A stretch of DNA of 64,000 nucleotides from Clostridium sp. Marseille-P3244 (GCF_900120155.1 NZ_LT635549.1:682001-746000), one strand, 5' to 3'. Positions 41,476-51,644 are shown, counted from the first letter of the stretch. A program made the numbers and translations. The notes: generated by a model from the sequence alone, not told the origin.

Positions 41476-42326
41476 ATGTTCGCGGATTATCATATCCATA
41501 CAGAGTTCAGCGATGATTCCGACTATCCTATGGAAGAGACAGTAAAAGACGCGGTCCGGATGGGATTGGAGGAGATCTGTTTTACCGACCATGTGGATTA
41601 CGGGATTAAAAGAGACATCGATGATCCCCGGGGGATACTGTGCCGTAACGGAGGACCGGGAGAACCCGGGCGGACAGAGCTGAAAACGTAGACTACCCTG
41701 AATATTATGCACTGATAAAGAAGCTGCAGGATCAGTACAAAGAACAGATTACATTGAAAATGGGTCTTGAATTCGGGATGGAAATTTCAACAATCCCGGA
41801 ATATGAGGCATTGTATCAGAAATATCCGTTTGATTTTATTATTTTGTCTGTCCATCAGATTAATGGAAAAGAGCTGTGGACTCAGGAGTTTCAGAAAGGA
41901 TTCACGCAGAAACAATATAATGACCGCTATTATGAAGAAATTCTCTCCCTGGTCCGACAGTATCACGATTACAGTGTGCTGGGCCATCTGGATCTGATCA
42001 GCCGTTATGACTTGGCAGGTTATTACCCATTTGAAAAGATCCGGCCGGTCATTACAGAAATTTTAAAAACTGTGATCGCAGACGGAAAAGGGATTGAAGT
42101 CAACACTTCAAGTCATCGATATGGACTGCCGGATCTTACTCCATCCCGGGATATCCTAAGATTGTACAGAAAGCTTGGCGGAGAAATCATAACGATAGGC
42201 AGTGACTGCCACAGGAAAGAGGATCTGGGAATATATATCGAAGAGACAAAGCAGGAACTGAGGGATATGGGCTATACACACTTCTGTACGTTTGACAGGA
42301 TGGCGCCAGTGTTCCACAATTTATAG
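41476..42326 (+). pseudogene. Histidinol-phosphatase-like PHP protein, frameshifted
   Basis: Two open frames together make a HisJ/HisK-type PHP phosphatase of about 283 residues. The first part has the metal motif ADYHIHTEFSDD and CFTDHVD. The second has GLEFGMEI, LSVHQINGKE, LGHLDLISRY, and GSDCHRKEDLG near the end. The frame breaks near 41684-41687: AAAACGTAG needs one more A to read on as NVDYPEYY. Start at 41476 by AGGAGG. It is either a real one-base deletion, a sequencing error in a short A run, or a slip site. The family makes histidinol or acts on other phosphoesters. Confidence 0.85.
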
Positions 42327-42377
42327 CAGAATAAAAACAGGGAATAATAAAATTTATATATGAACGGGGGATTTACA

Positions 42378-43760
42378 GTGAAAACCGGTAAATACGAAAT
42401 CGATATGTGCAACGGATCCATTATGGATAAACTGATTTCGTTCTCAGTTCCTCTGATGCTTTCCAGCATTCTTCAGCTGATGTTCAACGCAGTGGACATT
42501 ATAGTTGTGGGAAGATTCAGCGGCAGCCAGGCCCTGGCGGCGGTGGGCTCCACGACTGCTTTGATTAATATATTCACCAATCTTTTTATCGGGATCTCCA
42601 TGGGTGCTAATGTCCTGGCTGCCCGGTACTTCGCGGCCGGGCAGGAAAAAGAGATGTCAGAGTCAGTCCATACGTCGATCACTCTGGCGCTGATCAGCGG
42701 CATCCTTATGTTATTTGTAGGAGTGGGAGCGTCCAGATTTACGCTGGAGATGATGGCCACGCCCGCGAATGTGATCGATCTGTCCGTGATTTATATGAGG
42801 ATCTACTTTATGGGAATGCCGTTCTTTATGCTGTACAATTATGGGGCGGCAATTTTGCGGGCGGTGGGAGACACAAAACGGCCGCTGCTCTTCCTGACCA
42901 TTTCCGGCATGGCCAATGTGGCGCTGGACCTTCTCCTGGTCATTGTCATTCCGCTGAATGTGGCGGGAGTGGCGATCGGGACAGTGGCTTCTCAGATGAT
43001 CTCCAGCATCCTTGTTCTCAGATGCCTTTACAAATCGGAGGGAAGCTACCGGTTGCGTTTTTCAAAACTGATGGTCCGGGGAGTCTATCTGAAACGGATC
43101 TTTCAGGTGGGGATACCGGCCGGGATCCAGAGTACGGTGATCAATTTTTCCAACGCCCTGCTCCAGTCATCTGTCAATTCTTTCGGCGATACGGCCATGG
43201 CGGGCTACACGGCGGCAAATAATATACTGGGATTTTTATATGTTTCAGTGAATGCGGTGACACAGGCCTGCATGAGCTTTACCAGTCAGAATTACAGTGT
43301 GGGAAAGACAAAGCGTATGGACCGGGTGTTCCTGGACTGTATCCTTTTGTCAGCCGGTGCCGCGGCAGTCCTGGGAGTGTCTGCCTGGGTATTCGGCTCT
43401 CATATACTGAGGATCTATACAGCAGATGCGGAGGTCATCCGGTGCGGTCTGGAGATCCTGTCCATCACTACAGTCCCGTATTTTCTCTGCGGAATTATGG
43501 ATCTGATTCCGGGAGCCTTGCGGGGAATGGGACATTCGGCGGTGCCGATGATCCTGTCCGTGATCGGGACGGTGGGGACCAGAATCTTGTGGATCTACGT
43601 ATTTTTCCCGCAGCACAGATCGCTGTATTTTCTGTTTATTTCCTATCCGGGATCCTGGATCGCTACGATCCTGATGCAGGCAGTGTGTTTCTATTTTGTG
43701 CGGAAGAAATGTGTGCGCCAGCTGCAGGCGGCGGGAGCTGAAAAACTGGCAGGAGGCTGA
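42378..43760 (+). CDS. MATE-family multidrug/sodium antiporter
   Basis: About 460 residues with twelve hydrophobic segments in two homologous halves. Typical first-helix features are ISFSVPLMLSSILQLMFNAVD and GRFSGSQALAAVGS, with a matching second-half entry FQVGIPAGIQSTVINFSNALL. It exports cationic drugs or metabolites against Na+ or H+. GTG at 42378 is preferred for the GGGGG ten bases upstream; an ATG at 42360 has no ribosome binding site. The next gene starts a few bases after its stop codon. Confidence 0.92.
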   Translation: MKTGKYEIDMCNGSIMDKLISFSVPLMLSSILQLMFNAVDIIVVGRFSGSQALAAVGSTTALINIFTNLFIGISMGANVLAARYFAAGQEKEMSESVHTSITLALISGILMLFVGVGASRFTLEMMATPANVIDLSVIYMRIYFMGMPFFMLYNYGAAILRAVGDTKRPLLFLTISGMANVALDLLLVIVIPLNVAGVAIGTVASQMISSILVLRCLYKSEGSYRLRFSKLMVRGVYLKRIFQVGIPAGIQSTVINFSNALLQSSVNSFGDTAMAGYTAANNILGFLYVSVNAVTQACMSFTSQNYSVGKTKRMDRVFLDCILLSAGAAAVLGVSAWVFGSHILRIYTADAEVIRCGLEILSITTVPYFLCGIMDLIPGALRGMGHSAVPMILSVIGTVGTRILWIYVFFPQHRSLYFLFISYPGSWIATILMQAVCFYFVRKKCVRQLQAAGAEKLAGG

Positions 43761-43765
43761 TGCGG

Positions 43766-44407
43766 ATGAAGAACATACTGGATTACTTTACAATAGAAGG
43801 GGCTGTGGGCGGCAGCCAGGAGTGGTTTAAAAACGTGGTTATGTACATCGGGGGATGTGCGGCAGCGACGGCCTGTGACTGCTGCATCTATCTGGCCCTC
43901 AGCCGGGGGATGACGAAGCTGTACCCCTATGATGTCCATGCCCTGACAAAGAAGGACTATATTGATTTTTCCATGAAAATGAAACCGTATCTGAAGCCAA
44001 GGGTGAACGGGGTAAATAAACTGTATATGTTCACGGAGGGCTTTGGCCGGTATCTGGAAGATGTGGGAGAACAGCGGATCGAGATGGATGAACTCCCGGG
44101 CACCAGGAGTGTCCGGGAAGCGGAAGAATTTGTCCGGGCACACATCGACGGAGGCTGCCCAGTTCCCTGGCTGATGCTGCGGCATAAAAAAGCGCGCTAT
44201 AAAGACTTTGTCTGGCATTGGTTTCTGTGCTACGGCTATGAAGAGAGCGCGGACGGACTCCGGATCACCGTGGCGACCTATGGTGCGTCACATACGCTGC
44301 CGCTGAGAGACCTGTGGGATACCGGATATGAAGAAAAAGGCGGCCTGATCGGGCTGAGGATGAAAAAGAAAAAGATCCCAGGAACTGATATGAGTGTAAA
44401 GGAGTGA
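43766..44407 (+). CDS. Unknown protein, possibly papain/C39-like fold (213 aa)
   Basis: Not an established family to me. The N-terminal GGSQEWFKN, followed by YIGGCAAATACDCC and a hydrophobic helix, resembles the Gln-then-Cys arrangement of papain-like and C39-type peptidases; a His follows in FVWHWFLCYGYEE and an Asp/Asn-type residue could lie in the next strand. This is a fold guess only. ATG at 43766 is favoured by AGGAGG nine bases upstream; 43760 is also possible and overlaps the MATE stop. It lies between an exporter and a flavodoxin-like protein. Confidence 0.6.
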   Translation: MKNILDYFTIEGAVGGSQEWFKNVVMYIGGCAAATACDCCIYLALSRGMTKLYPYDVHALTKKDYIDFSMKMKPYLKPRVNGVNKLYMFTEGFGRYLEDVGEQRIEMDELPGTRSVREAEEFVRAHIDGGCPVPWLMLRHKKARYKDFVWHWFLCYGYEESADGLRITVATYGASHTLPLRDLWDTGYEEKGGLIGLRMKKKKIPGTDMSVKE

Positions 44408-44411
44408 CCGA

Positions 44412-44978
44412 ATGATATTATATGTCGATGGAACTGTCAGAAAAGAATCCAGAACCCGGGAATTATCCGATTATCTTCTGAAGAAGATGAACGGACAGGT
44501 AGAGTATGTAAAGCTGGAGAAGGAGAAGCCGCTTCCGATGGATGCTCAGACTCTTACGATGAGAAGTGATCTGACAAAAAACAAGGATTTCAGCGCTCCT
44601 TATTTCAGATATGCCCGACAGTTCGCAAGAGCTGATGAGATCATACTGTCCGCGCCTTACTGGGATCTGTCCTTTCCCGCGTCGGTGAAAGCCTATCTTG
44701 AAAGTATCTGCATAACGGGCCTTACATTTTATTATTCTGACGCAGGGATACCTGTGGGAATGTGCAGGGCAGAGCGGCTGTACTATGTTACAACGGCCGG
44801 CGGAACGATCACGGAGGAAGCCTATGGATATGGCTACGTAAAGGCGCTGGCACAGGAGATGTTCGGAATAAAAGAGGTCATTTTGATCAAGGCAGAAAAT
44901 TTTGATATCATAGGAAACGACCAGGCGGGAATCCTGTCAGAGGCAAAAAGGGAAATAGACAAGTTGTTTTTTATATAA
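44412..44978 (+). CDS. Flavodoxin-fold NAD(P)H-dependent oxidoreductase
   Basis: 188 residues of the NAD(P)H dehydrogenase/AzoR-like flavin reductase family. [17 protein letters not shown] stands where the FMN-phosphate loop lies, [17 protein letters not shown] and [13 protein letters not shown] are family motifs around the isoalloxazine. Likely reduces quinones, azo compounds or similar electrophiles with FMN. It starts 4 bp after the unknown gene, so the three genes from the MATE exporter on form one operon, compatible with a detoxification role. Confidence 0.85.
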   Translation: MILYVDGTVRKESRTRELSDYLLKKMNGQVEYVKLEKEKPLPMDAQTLTMRSDLTKNKDFSAPYFRYARQFARADEIILSAPYWDLSFPASVKAYLESICITGLTFYYSDAGIPVGMCRAERLYYVTTAGGTITEEAYGYGYVKALAQEMFGIKEVILIKAENFDIIGNDQAGILSEAKREIDKLFFI

Positions 44979-45049
44979 AATCTATTATTTACCTTATCTC
45001 CGGGCAGTGTTATACTGTTATGAGAATACAGAGAAGGAGTTATTTTGAT

Positions 45050-46441
45050 ATGGAACTGACAACGATCCGTGAGATATTTAAGAACAGGGAGGCGTATCTC
45101 GACAGGCAGGTGACTGTCGGCGGCTGGGTGCGCAGCATCCGGGATTCCAAAACATTTGGGTTTATCGTCGTCAATGACGGATCCTATTTCGAGCCTCTTC
45201 AGGTCGTATACCATGATAAAATGGAAAACTTTGCGGAAATTTCAAGATTAAACGTAGGAGCGGCGGTTATTGTGACCGGCACGCTGGTTGCCACGCCCCA
45301 GGCCAAGCAGCCATTTGAGATCCAGGCGGATGAAGTGCAGGTAGAGGGAGCTTCCGCGCCGGATTACCCGCTCCAGAAGAAACGGCACAGTTTTGAGTAT
45401 CTGAGGACGATTTCCCACCTGAGACCGCGGACAAATACATTTCAGGCCGTGTTCCGCGTAAGGTCACTGGCAGCTTACGCTATCCATAAATTTTTCCAGG
45501 AGAGAGGGTTTGTGTATGTACACACGCCGCTGATCACCGGGAGCGACTGCGAGGGCGCGGGAGAAATGTTCCGGGTGACGACTCTGGACATGGAAAATGT
45601 CCCGAAGACGAAGGACGGGACAGTGGACTATACACGGGATTTCTTTGGAAAAGAGACCAATCTTACTGTGAGCGGACAGCTGAACGGTGAGACTTACGCC
45701 CAGGCGTTCCGCAGCATTTATACATTTGGGCCCACGTTCCGGGCTGAGAATTCAAATACTACCCGGCATGCGGCGGAATTCTGGATGATCGAACCGGAGA
45801 TCGCGTTCGCAGATCTGGAGGATGATATGGATCTGGCGGAAGCAATGCTGAAATATGTGATCAATTATGTGCTGGAAAACGCGCCGGAGGAGATGGATTT
45901 CTTTAATTCATTTGTGGACAAGGGGCTTCTGGACCGTCTCCACAACGTGGCAAATTCTGATTTCGCCCGTGTGACCTATACGGAGGCCATCCAGATCCTG
46001 GAAAAGAATAATGACAAGTTTGAGTATAAAGTTTCCTGGGGATGTGACCTGCAGACAGAGCATGAGCGCTATCTGACCGAGCAGGTGTATCAGCGGCCGG
46101 TGTTTGTGACAGATTATCCGAAGGAGATCAAGGCTTTCTATATGAAGCAGAACGAGGACGGAAAGACGGTTGCCGCAGTGGACTGTCTTGTGCCGGGGAT
46201 CGGAGAGATCATCGGCGGGAGCCAGAGAGAGGATGACTACGACAAACTCCTGAACCGCATGAGAGAGCTGGGACTCAGAGAGGAAGACTACGGGTTCTAT
46301 CTTGATCTGAGAAAGTACGGTTCCACCAGACACGCGGGATTCGGGCTGGGATTTGAGCGGTGCGTGATGTACCTGACGGGAATGTCCAATATCCGTGACG
46401 TGATTCCGTTCCCGAGGACAGTAAACAACTGCGAATTATAG
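45050..46441 (+). CDS. asnS: Asparaginyl-tRNA synthetase
   Basis: 463 residues. The N-terminal OB-fold anticodon-binding domain (about residues 15-105, [18 protein letters not shown]) is followed by the class II catalytic core with motif 2 region [20 protein letters not shown] and motif 3 [26 protein letters not shown] distinguishes it from lysyl and aspartyl enzymes. Start at 45050 with AAGGAG upstream. I found no T-box leader in the short 70-bp gap before it. Confidence 0.96.
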   Translation: MELTTIREIFKNREAYLDRQVTVGGWVRSIRDSKTFGFIVVNDGSYFEPLQVVYHDKMENFAEISRLNVGAAVIVTGTLVATPQAKQPFEIQADEVQVEGASAPDYPLQKKRHSFEYLRTISHLRPRTNTFQAVFRVRSLAAYAIHKFFQERGFVYVHTPLITGSDCEGAGEMFRVTTLDMENVPKTKDGTVDYTRDFFGKETNLTVSGQLNGETYAQAFRSIYTFGPTFRAENSNTTRHAAEFWMIEPEIAFADLEDDMDLAEAMLKYVINYVLENAPEEMDFFNSFVDKGLLDRLHNVANSDFARVTYTEAIQILEKNNDKFEYKVSWGCDLQTEHERYLTEQVYQRPVFVTDYPKEIKAFYMKQNEDGKTVAAVDCLVPGIGEIIGGSQREDDYDKLLNRMRELGLREEDYGFYLDLRKYGSTRHAGFGLGFERCVMYLTGMSNIRDVIPFPRTVNNCEL

Positions 46442-46459
46442 ACCGGATGACGGCAGCAG

Positions 46460-46488
46460 AGGCGCGGCATTTCAGATGTGGCGCCTTT
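46460..46488 (+). terminator. Terminator after asnS
   Basis: A short GC stem (AGGCGC with GCGCCT, loop about 14) followed by TTTTC. The stem is only about 6 bp, so it is of moderate strength. Confidence 0.6.
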
Positions 46489-46546
46489 TCTGTATTTCTG
46501 TATATCCGCAGCGAGATATGACATTTATGATATTCAGGGAGGCAGT

Positions 46547-47587
46547 ATGAAATTTATCCATATCGCGGACGTGCATCTGGGCGCGAATCCGGACGCAGGA
46601 CCGCAGCGGGCAGGGGAACTGTGGGATACGTTTGAGCGTGTACTTCAGATCTGTGAGGAGGAGCAGACAGACCTGCTGCTCATCGCGGGAGATCTGTTTC
46701 ACCGGCAGCCTCTGCAAAGAGAGCTGAAAGAAGTGGATTATCTTTTTTCGGAGCTGAGCCATACAAAAGTGGTTTTAATTGCGGGAAATCATGATTACAT
46801 CAGAAGAGAGTCCTATTATCGGACATTCGAGTGGAGCGGAAACGTATATCCCCTTTTCGGGGAAACGCTGGAGTATGTGGATTTTCCGGAGCTGCAGACG
46901 GCGGTATACGGACTCAGCTATCACAGCAGGGAGATCCGGGAACCTCTGTATGACGGCCTGCGGGCACGGGGGCTGGAGCCGGTGGAGATCCTGCTGGTCC
47001 ACGGCGGCGATGAGAAGCATATCCCCATTGACAGAAAGGCGCTGGAACGTTCCGGATTCTCCTATGTGGCGCTGGGACATATCCATAAGCCACAGGCGCT
47101 GCACAAAGACCGGATCGTGTACGCCGGGGCGCTGGAACCGATTGACCGGAACGATACAGGCCCTCATGGATTTGTCAGAGGAGAGGTTACAGAAAAGGAC
47201 GTCAAAGTCCGGCGGGTCCCATGCGCCCTGCGAGAATATGTCCGACTGGATATTCAGGTGAATCCGGAGGATACCCAGGGGAGCGTGCGAAGAAAGATCC
47301 GACAGTGTCTGGAGGAATCCGGAGATAGGAATATTTATCAGGTAATCTTAAAGGGAAAGCGGGATGCAGACCTTTCCTTTGACCTGAAACGGCTGGCAGG
47401 AGAAGGGAATATTCTGGAAGTGGCGGATGAGACAGCTCCGGCCCTTGATTTCCGGAAGTTATATGAAGAGAATCAGGAGAACCTGCTGGGAAAATATATC
47501 GGGCGTTTTTCTGAATGTGGGGAGGGCAGCCAGGAGTATCTGGCACTCTGCGAAGGCGTGGAGGCACTGCTTCAGAGCCGGAAGTGA
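46547..47587 (+). CDS. SbcD/YhaO-like metallophosphoesterase (DNA repair exonuclease)
   Basis: 346 residues. Calcineurin-type metallophosphoesterase motifs in order: HIADVHLGA, AGDLFH, AGNHDY, VHGGDEKH and ALGHIHKPQ. This is the Mre11/SbcD order. The C-terminal capping region is about 90 residues. ATG at 46547 has GGAGG six bases upstream. It is paired with a SMC/AAA-type ATPase 78 bp downstream, as in B. subtilis yhaO-yhaN, and probably processes DNA ends or cuts hairpins. Confidence 0.9.
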   Translation: MKFIHIADVHLGANPDAGPQRAGELWDTFERVLQICEEEQTDLLLIAGDLFHRQPLQRELKEVDYLFSELSHTKVVLIAGNHDYIRRESYYRTFEWSGNVYPLFGETLEYVDFPELQTAVYGLSYHSREIREPLYDGLRARGLEPVEILLVHGGDEKHIPIDRKALERSGFSYVALGHIHKPQALHKDRIVYAGALEPIDRNDTGPHGFVRGEVTEKDVKVRRVPCALREYVRLDIQVNPEDTQGSVRRKIRQCLEESGDRNIYQVILKGKRDADLSFDLKRLAGEGNILEVADETAPALDFRKLYEENQENLLGKYIGRFSECGEGSQEYLALCEGVEALLQSRK

Positions 47588-47665
47588 CAGGAGCGTGTCA
47601 GCCAAAAACCAGGGAGAGACTGAAATACAGGGGAAAATACAGGGATTTTACGGGGAGGTTCCGGA

Positions 47666-49216
47666 ATGATCATCAGAGAACTTTATATCAAGAATTTCGG
47701 AAAATTTTCAGAAGAACATTTCTATTTTCATGAAGGACTCCAGACAGTGACCGGAGAAAATGAATTCGGGAAATCGACTCTCCATGCCTTTATCCGGGCC
47801 ATGCTTTTCGGTTTGGAGCGGGGAAGAGGAAGAGCTGCGGCGAAGGATGATTTTACCCGGTATGAACCCTGGGATAATCCGGGATATTATGCGGGGGTGA
47901 TGCGCTTTTCCTGCGGAGGAAAGACATTCCGGCTGGAGAGGAACTTTCATCCGGCCTCAAAGCGTGCTTCTTTGATCTGTGAAGATGACGGGGAGGAGCT
48001 GTCCGTGGAGCACGGTGATCTGGAGATGCTCCTGGGCGGCATGACCCGGGAGATTTTTGACAGTACAGTGTCTGTAGGGCAGCTGGCGGCAAAGCCGGGG
48101 CAGAGTCTTTCAGAGGCATTGGAGAACTATGCGGCCAATTATTTTACTTCCGGCGGCGGTGGGTTTGACCTGGCCCATGCATTTCAGATCCTGCAGGACC
48201 GGAAGAAGGAGGCTGCCCGGGCACTCCGGGAGGAAGAAGAGGCCCTGGAGAAAGTCCGGGGCGGACTGGACCAGGAATGTGGTTATCTGGAGCGGGACAT
48301 GGACCGGCTTAAGGAGAACCTGAAGGAGAAACAGGCGAGGCTTGCCTATGTCCGGGAGAATTGCAGAAAAGAATCGAAAAAAGAACCGAAAAAAGGGCGG
48401 GGAAGGGGACTGCTTCTATCCGGGATAACCGGGGCGCTGGCGGGGGCCGCGGGGCTGCTCTGGAGTCTGCTGGCCGGCAGACAGAGCCTGTCTTCGGCAT
48501 TTTTCCCTGTGATAGTGACCGCCTGCTGTCTTCTGGCGGCGGGCCTCCTGCTGCTGGCGGCAGGAGCTGCGATATCCCGCCGGGAGAGGAAGAAAACAGC
48601 CCCAGAAAGCCGGGGGCAGAATGGCAGCCCGGCCGCAGAAGCGGACGGCACGGAAGAAGAGAACCGGCTGCTCTGGGACATGGAACGGATCCGGGCAGAG
48701 CGGAAGGAGAAAGAGATCCGCCGGAACAATCTTCGGGAACAGTGGGAGGAATCTGGGAAGAGCGGGCTACAGATAAAGCTGGAGGACCGGATCCGGGCAC
48801 TGACGACGGCGGAGGAAGAGCTGAAAAAAGCGGCCGAGGAAACAGGAGAACACACGTCAGAAATGGTGGACCGGAAAGTCTCAAAGATCGTGTCCGCTGT
48901 AACAGAGGGCCGGTATCCAAGGACAGAGTTTGGAAGAAACGGTCGGATTTCTGTGTGGGACAAGGAGAGGAAGATTCCCGCGGACCGTCTGAGCCGGGGA
49001 ACAGTGGAACAGATTTATTTCGCGGTCCGCATGGCGGCGGCGGACATGCTTTTGGAGGAGCCTATGCCTGTCATCCTGGATGACGTATTTGCGTTTTATG
49101 ATGACAAAAGACTGGAATCTGCGTTAAAATGGTTGAGCAGTCAGAAGAAGCAGGTTATAATATTTACCTGCCATAAAAGAGAAGAAGAGTTGTTAAGAGG
49201 GAAGACTTTTAGATGA
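47666..49216 (+). CDS. YhaN-like AAA ATPase with membrane segments
   Basis: 516 residues. The N-terminal RecF/SbcC-type half ATPase (IIRELYIKNFGKFSE) has Walker A GENEFGKST at about residues 29-37. Coiled-coil arms follow. Two hydrophobic helices lie near residues 248-268 and 275-298, and a C-terminal half ATPase has signature LSRGTVEQIYFAVR and Walker B PVILDDVFAFYDD. YhaN proteins of this type are membrane-associated partners of YhaO. It is shorter than B. subtilis YhaN, mainly in the coiled coil. Its stop overlaps the start of cca (ATGA). Confidence 0.87.
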   Translation: MIIRELYIKNFGKFSEEHFYFHEGLQTVTGENEFGKSTLHAFIRAMLFGLERGRGRAAAKDDFTRYEPWDNPGYYAGVMRFSCGGKTFRLERNFHPASKRASLICEDDGEELSVEHGDLEMLLGGMTREIFDSTVSVGQLAAKPGQSLSEALENYAANYFTSGGGGFDLAHAFQILQDRKKEAARALREEEEALEKVRGGLDQECGYLERDMDRLKENLKEKQARLAYVRENCRKESKKEPKKGRGRGLLLSGITGALAGAAGLLWSLLAGRQSLSSAFFPVIVTACCLLAAGLLLLAAGAAISRRERKKTAPESRGQNGSPAAEADGTEEENRLLWDMERIRAERKEKEIRRNNLREQWEESGKSGLQIKLEDRIRALTTAEEELKKAAEETGEHTSEMVDRKVSKIVSAVTEGRYPRTEFGRNGRISVWDKERKIPADRLSRGTVEQIYFAVRMAAADMLLEEPMPVILDDVFAFYDDKRLESALKWLSSQKKQVIIFTCHKREEELLRGKTFR

Positions 49217-50547
49217 AGATAGAATTGCCACAAAAAGTAACGATGATCATTCAGAATCTGCAGCTTCACGGGTATGAGGCCTATGCGGTGGGGGGATGTG
49301 TCAGAGACTCCATTCTTGCCCGAAGACCGGAAGACTGGGATATTACTACGTCCGCGCGGCCGGATGAGATCAAAAAGCTTTTTAACAGAACAGTGGATAC
49401 CGGGATCGAACATGGAACAGTCACAGTGCTGATCGGAAAAGACAGCTATGAGGTCACCACATACCGGATCGACGGAGCATATGAAGACGGCAGGCATCCG
49501 AAGGAAGTGCGGTTTACAAGGTCTTTGAAGGAAGACCTGCGGCGCAGGGATTTTACGATCAATGCCATGGCATATAACGATGAGGTCCGTCTGGTGGATA
49601 TATTCGGAGGAATGCAGGACCTGAACCACCATCTGATCCGCTGTGTGGGAGATCCAAAAGAGAGGTTTTCCGAAGACGCCCTCCGGATTCTGAGAGCGGT
49701 AAGATTTTCCTCCCAGCTGAATTTTCCCATTGAGTCAAAGACGGCGGAAGCTGTAAAAGAGCTGGCCCCTACTTTGAAAAATATCAGCGCGGAGCGGATC
49801 CAGGCGGAACTGGTGAAACTTCTGGTATCTCCCCATCCGGAACGGATCCGGGACGCGTATGAGCTGGGGATCACAAAAGTGATCCTGCCAGAATGGGACG
49901 CAATGGAGGGAGTGGAGCAGAATACGCCCCATCACCAGTACGATGTGGCAGAACACACGATCCACGCGTTGAAAAATGTAAAGCGCGACAAGATTTTACG
50001 GCTTACCATGCTGTTCCATGACATGGGAAAGCCGGAAATGAAGACTACCGATGAGAAAGGCAGAGACCACTTCAAGGGCCATGCCCTGGTCAGTGAGGAG
50101 ATTGCCCGAAAGGTGATGCGCAGGCTGAAATTTGATAATGACACAGTTAAAAAAGTCACCAGGCTTGTGTGCTATCACGACTACCGGGCTGAGGCGACGC
50201 CGAAGAATGTCCGCCGGGCTATGAATCGGATCGGCGTGGAATTATTTCCTTACTACCTTGCGGTGCGTATGGCGGACGCAAAAGCCCAGAGCTCTTACCG
50301 GCGCCGCGAGAAAATAGAAAATATCATCGAAACGCGCAGGCTCTATCAGAAGGCGCTCCTTACCGGCGAGTGCGTCACACTGCGTCAGCTGGCGGTTGGA
50401 GGCCGGGATCTGATGGAACTGGGCATGAGGCCGGGCCGGGAGATCGGTTCCATGTTAAGTGAGCTTCTGGAGTATGTCATCGATGATCCGAAAAGAAATA
50501 AGAAAGAGATCCTTTGCGATTATGTAAAAGAAAAACTCGGTTTATAA
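49213..50547 (+). CDS. cca: CCA-adding tRNA nucleotidyltransferase
   Basis: 444 residues, class II. The nucleotidyltransferase head has AVGGCVRDSILARRPEDWDI (GGxxRD and the metal-binding DxD); RRDFTINAMAY and ERFSEDALRILRAVRFS are further hallmarks. An HD-type segment, LFHDMGKP, is in the C-terminal part. It adds CCA to tRNA 3' ends, needed here because tRNA-Cys in this window lacks an encoded CCA. Translation is coupled to the preceding ATPase gene by a 4-bp overlap. Confidence 0.95.
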   Translation: MKIELPQKVTMIIQNLQLHGYEAYAVGGCVRDSILARRPEDWDITTSARPDEIKKLFNRTVDTGIEHGTVTVLIGKDSYEVTTYRIDGAYEDGRHPKEVRFTRSLKEDLRRRDFTINAMAYNDEVRLVDIFGGMQDLNHHLIRCVGDPKERFSEDALRILRAVRFSSQLNFPIESKTAEAVKELAPTLKNISAERIQAELVKLLVSPHPERIRDAYELGITKVILPEWDAMEGVEQNTPHHQYDVAEHTIHALKNVKRDKILRLTMLFHDMGKPEMKTTDEKGRDHFKGHALVSEEIARKVMRRLKFDNDTVKKVTRLVCYHDYRAEATPKNVRRAMNRIGVELFPYYLAVRMADAKAQSSYRRREKIENIIETRRLYQKALLTGECVTLRQLAVGGRDLMELGMRPGREIGSMLSELLEYVIDDPKRNKKEILCDYVKEKLGL

Positions 50548-50613
50548 GAATACTTGGGCTGTCCCCTTCATAGATTAGAGAGAGTCGGAATACGCAGTTG
50601 ACAGGGGGCAGCC

Positions 50614-51627
50614 ATGAGGGAAGAGTATGAACTGGAAGTATTGGAGCATTATGATATAGAAGTGAAAGGCACCCGAAGGATGAGGGGTGCGTTTTTTTGC
50701 GATACAGATAAAGGCACAATGCTGCTGAAGGAGACGAAGATATCAGGGCGGCGGGCCCTTCTGCTGTATACTGTGCTCAGCTGCCTGGAAGAGCGGGAAA
50801 ATGTCAAAGTCGACACTCCGGTATTTACAAGGGACAAAGAGCTGCTGGTCACATCCCGGGAAGGCACAAAATATATGCTCAAGAAATGGTATCAGGGGAG
50901 GGAATGCGACATACGGCAGGAGGAAGAACTTTTCAGATCGGCACGGACCCTGGCTCTCCTTCACGGGGAAATGGAGCAGGCCGTTCCGCAAAAGGAAAGG
51001 GTCCCATCTGTATTTCCCGCGGGGAAGGACCCGGCGGAAGAGATCGGGCGCCATAACAGAGAATTAAAGAAAGTCCGCTCTTTTATCCGGGGGCGGGTAG
51101 TAAAAAATGAATTTGAATATCTGTTTCTCGACAGTTTTGATAAAATGTATCAGATGGCGGAAAAGGTAAGCGATCGGTTGGAAAGATCCGGGTGTGCCGG
51201 GCTGTACAGGGAGAGCATGGAGCAAAAAAGTATGATCCATGGGGACTACAATTATCACAATCTTCTGGTATTTCGAGAAGACGGGGATATGGCAGTGACG
51301 AATTTTGAGCACATGCGTGTAGATATTCAGGTCCGTGATCTTTGCTATTTTTTGAGAAAAGCAATGGAAAAACATCGGTGGAAACAGAAAACAGGACGCG
51401 GGATTCTTGAAGCGTATGAGTCCGTCCGTGTTCTCAGGCCGGAAGAACGGGAGTATATCGGGCTCAGCCTTGCTTATCCGGAGAAATTCTGGAAGACAGC
51501 CAGCAGCTATTATCATTCAAACAAAGCATGGCTGCCGGAAAAATGTGTAGAAAAACTGGAATTGTCTGTACGGCAGTCGGAAGAAAAATATGACTTCCTG
51601 GAAACGATATTTTCTTTAAATTTATAA
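50614..51627 (+). CDS. CotS-family spore coat / APH-fold kinase-like protein
   Basis: 337 residues of the CotS/YutH group, an aminoglycoside-phosphotransferase fold. The catalytic-loop segment is MIHGDYNYHNLLVF (HGDxxxxN present). The expected DFD/DFG-type metal site reads AVTNFEHM, with Asn where most kinases have Asp, so activity may be altered or lost. CotS proteins are incorporated in the spore coat or cortex region. An AGGGGG lies 6 bases before the ATG. Monocistronic, followed by a hairpin. Confidence 0.82.
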   Translation: MREEYELEVLEHYDIEVKGTRRMRGAFFCDTDKGTMLLKETKISGRRALLLYTVLSCLEERENVKVDTPVFTRDKELLVTSREGTKYMLKKWYQGRECDIRQEEELFRSARTLALLHGEMEQAVPQKERVPSVFPAGKDPAEEIGRHNRELKKVRSFIRGRVVKNEFEYLFLDSFDKMYQMAEKVSDRLERSGCAGLYRESMEQKSMIHGDYNYHNLLVFREDGDMAVTNFEHMRVDIQVRDLCYFLRKAMEKHRWKQKTGRGILEAYESVRVLRPEEREYIGLSLAYPEKFWKTASSYYHSNKAWLPEKCVEKLELSVRQSEEKYDFLETIFSLNL

Positions 51628-51644
51628 CGGGATGATGTATAATA

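Noticed and set aside
44979..45049. T-box leader of asnS
   Set aside because: The gap is about 70 bp with no T-box sequence or specifier hairpin.
48309..48963. Overlapping minus-strand open frames inside the YhaN-like gene
   Set aside because: Low-complexity Pro/Ser/Arg products are expected from the reverse of GC-rich Glu/Arg codons.
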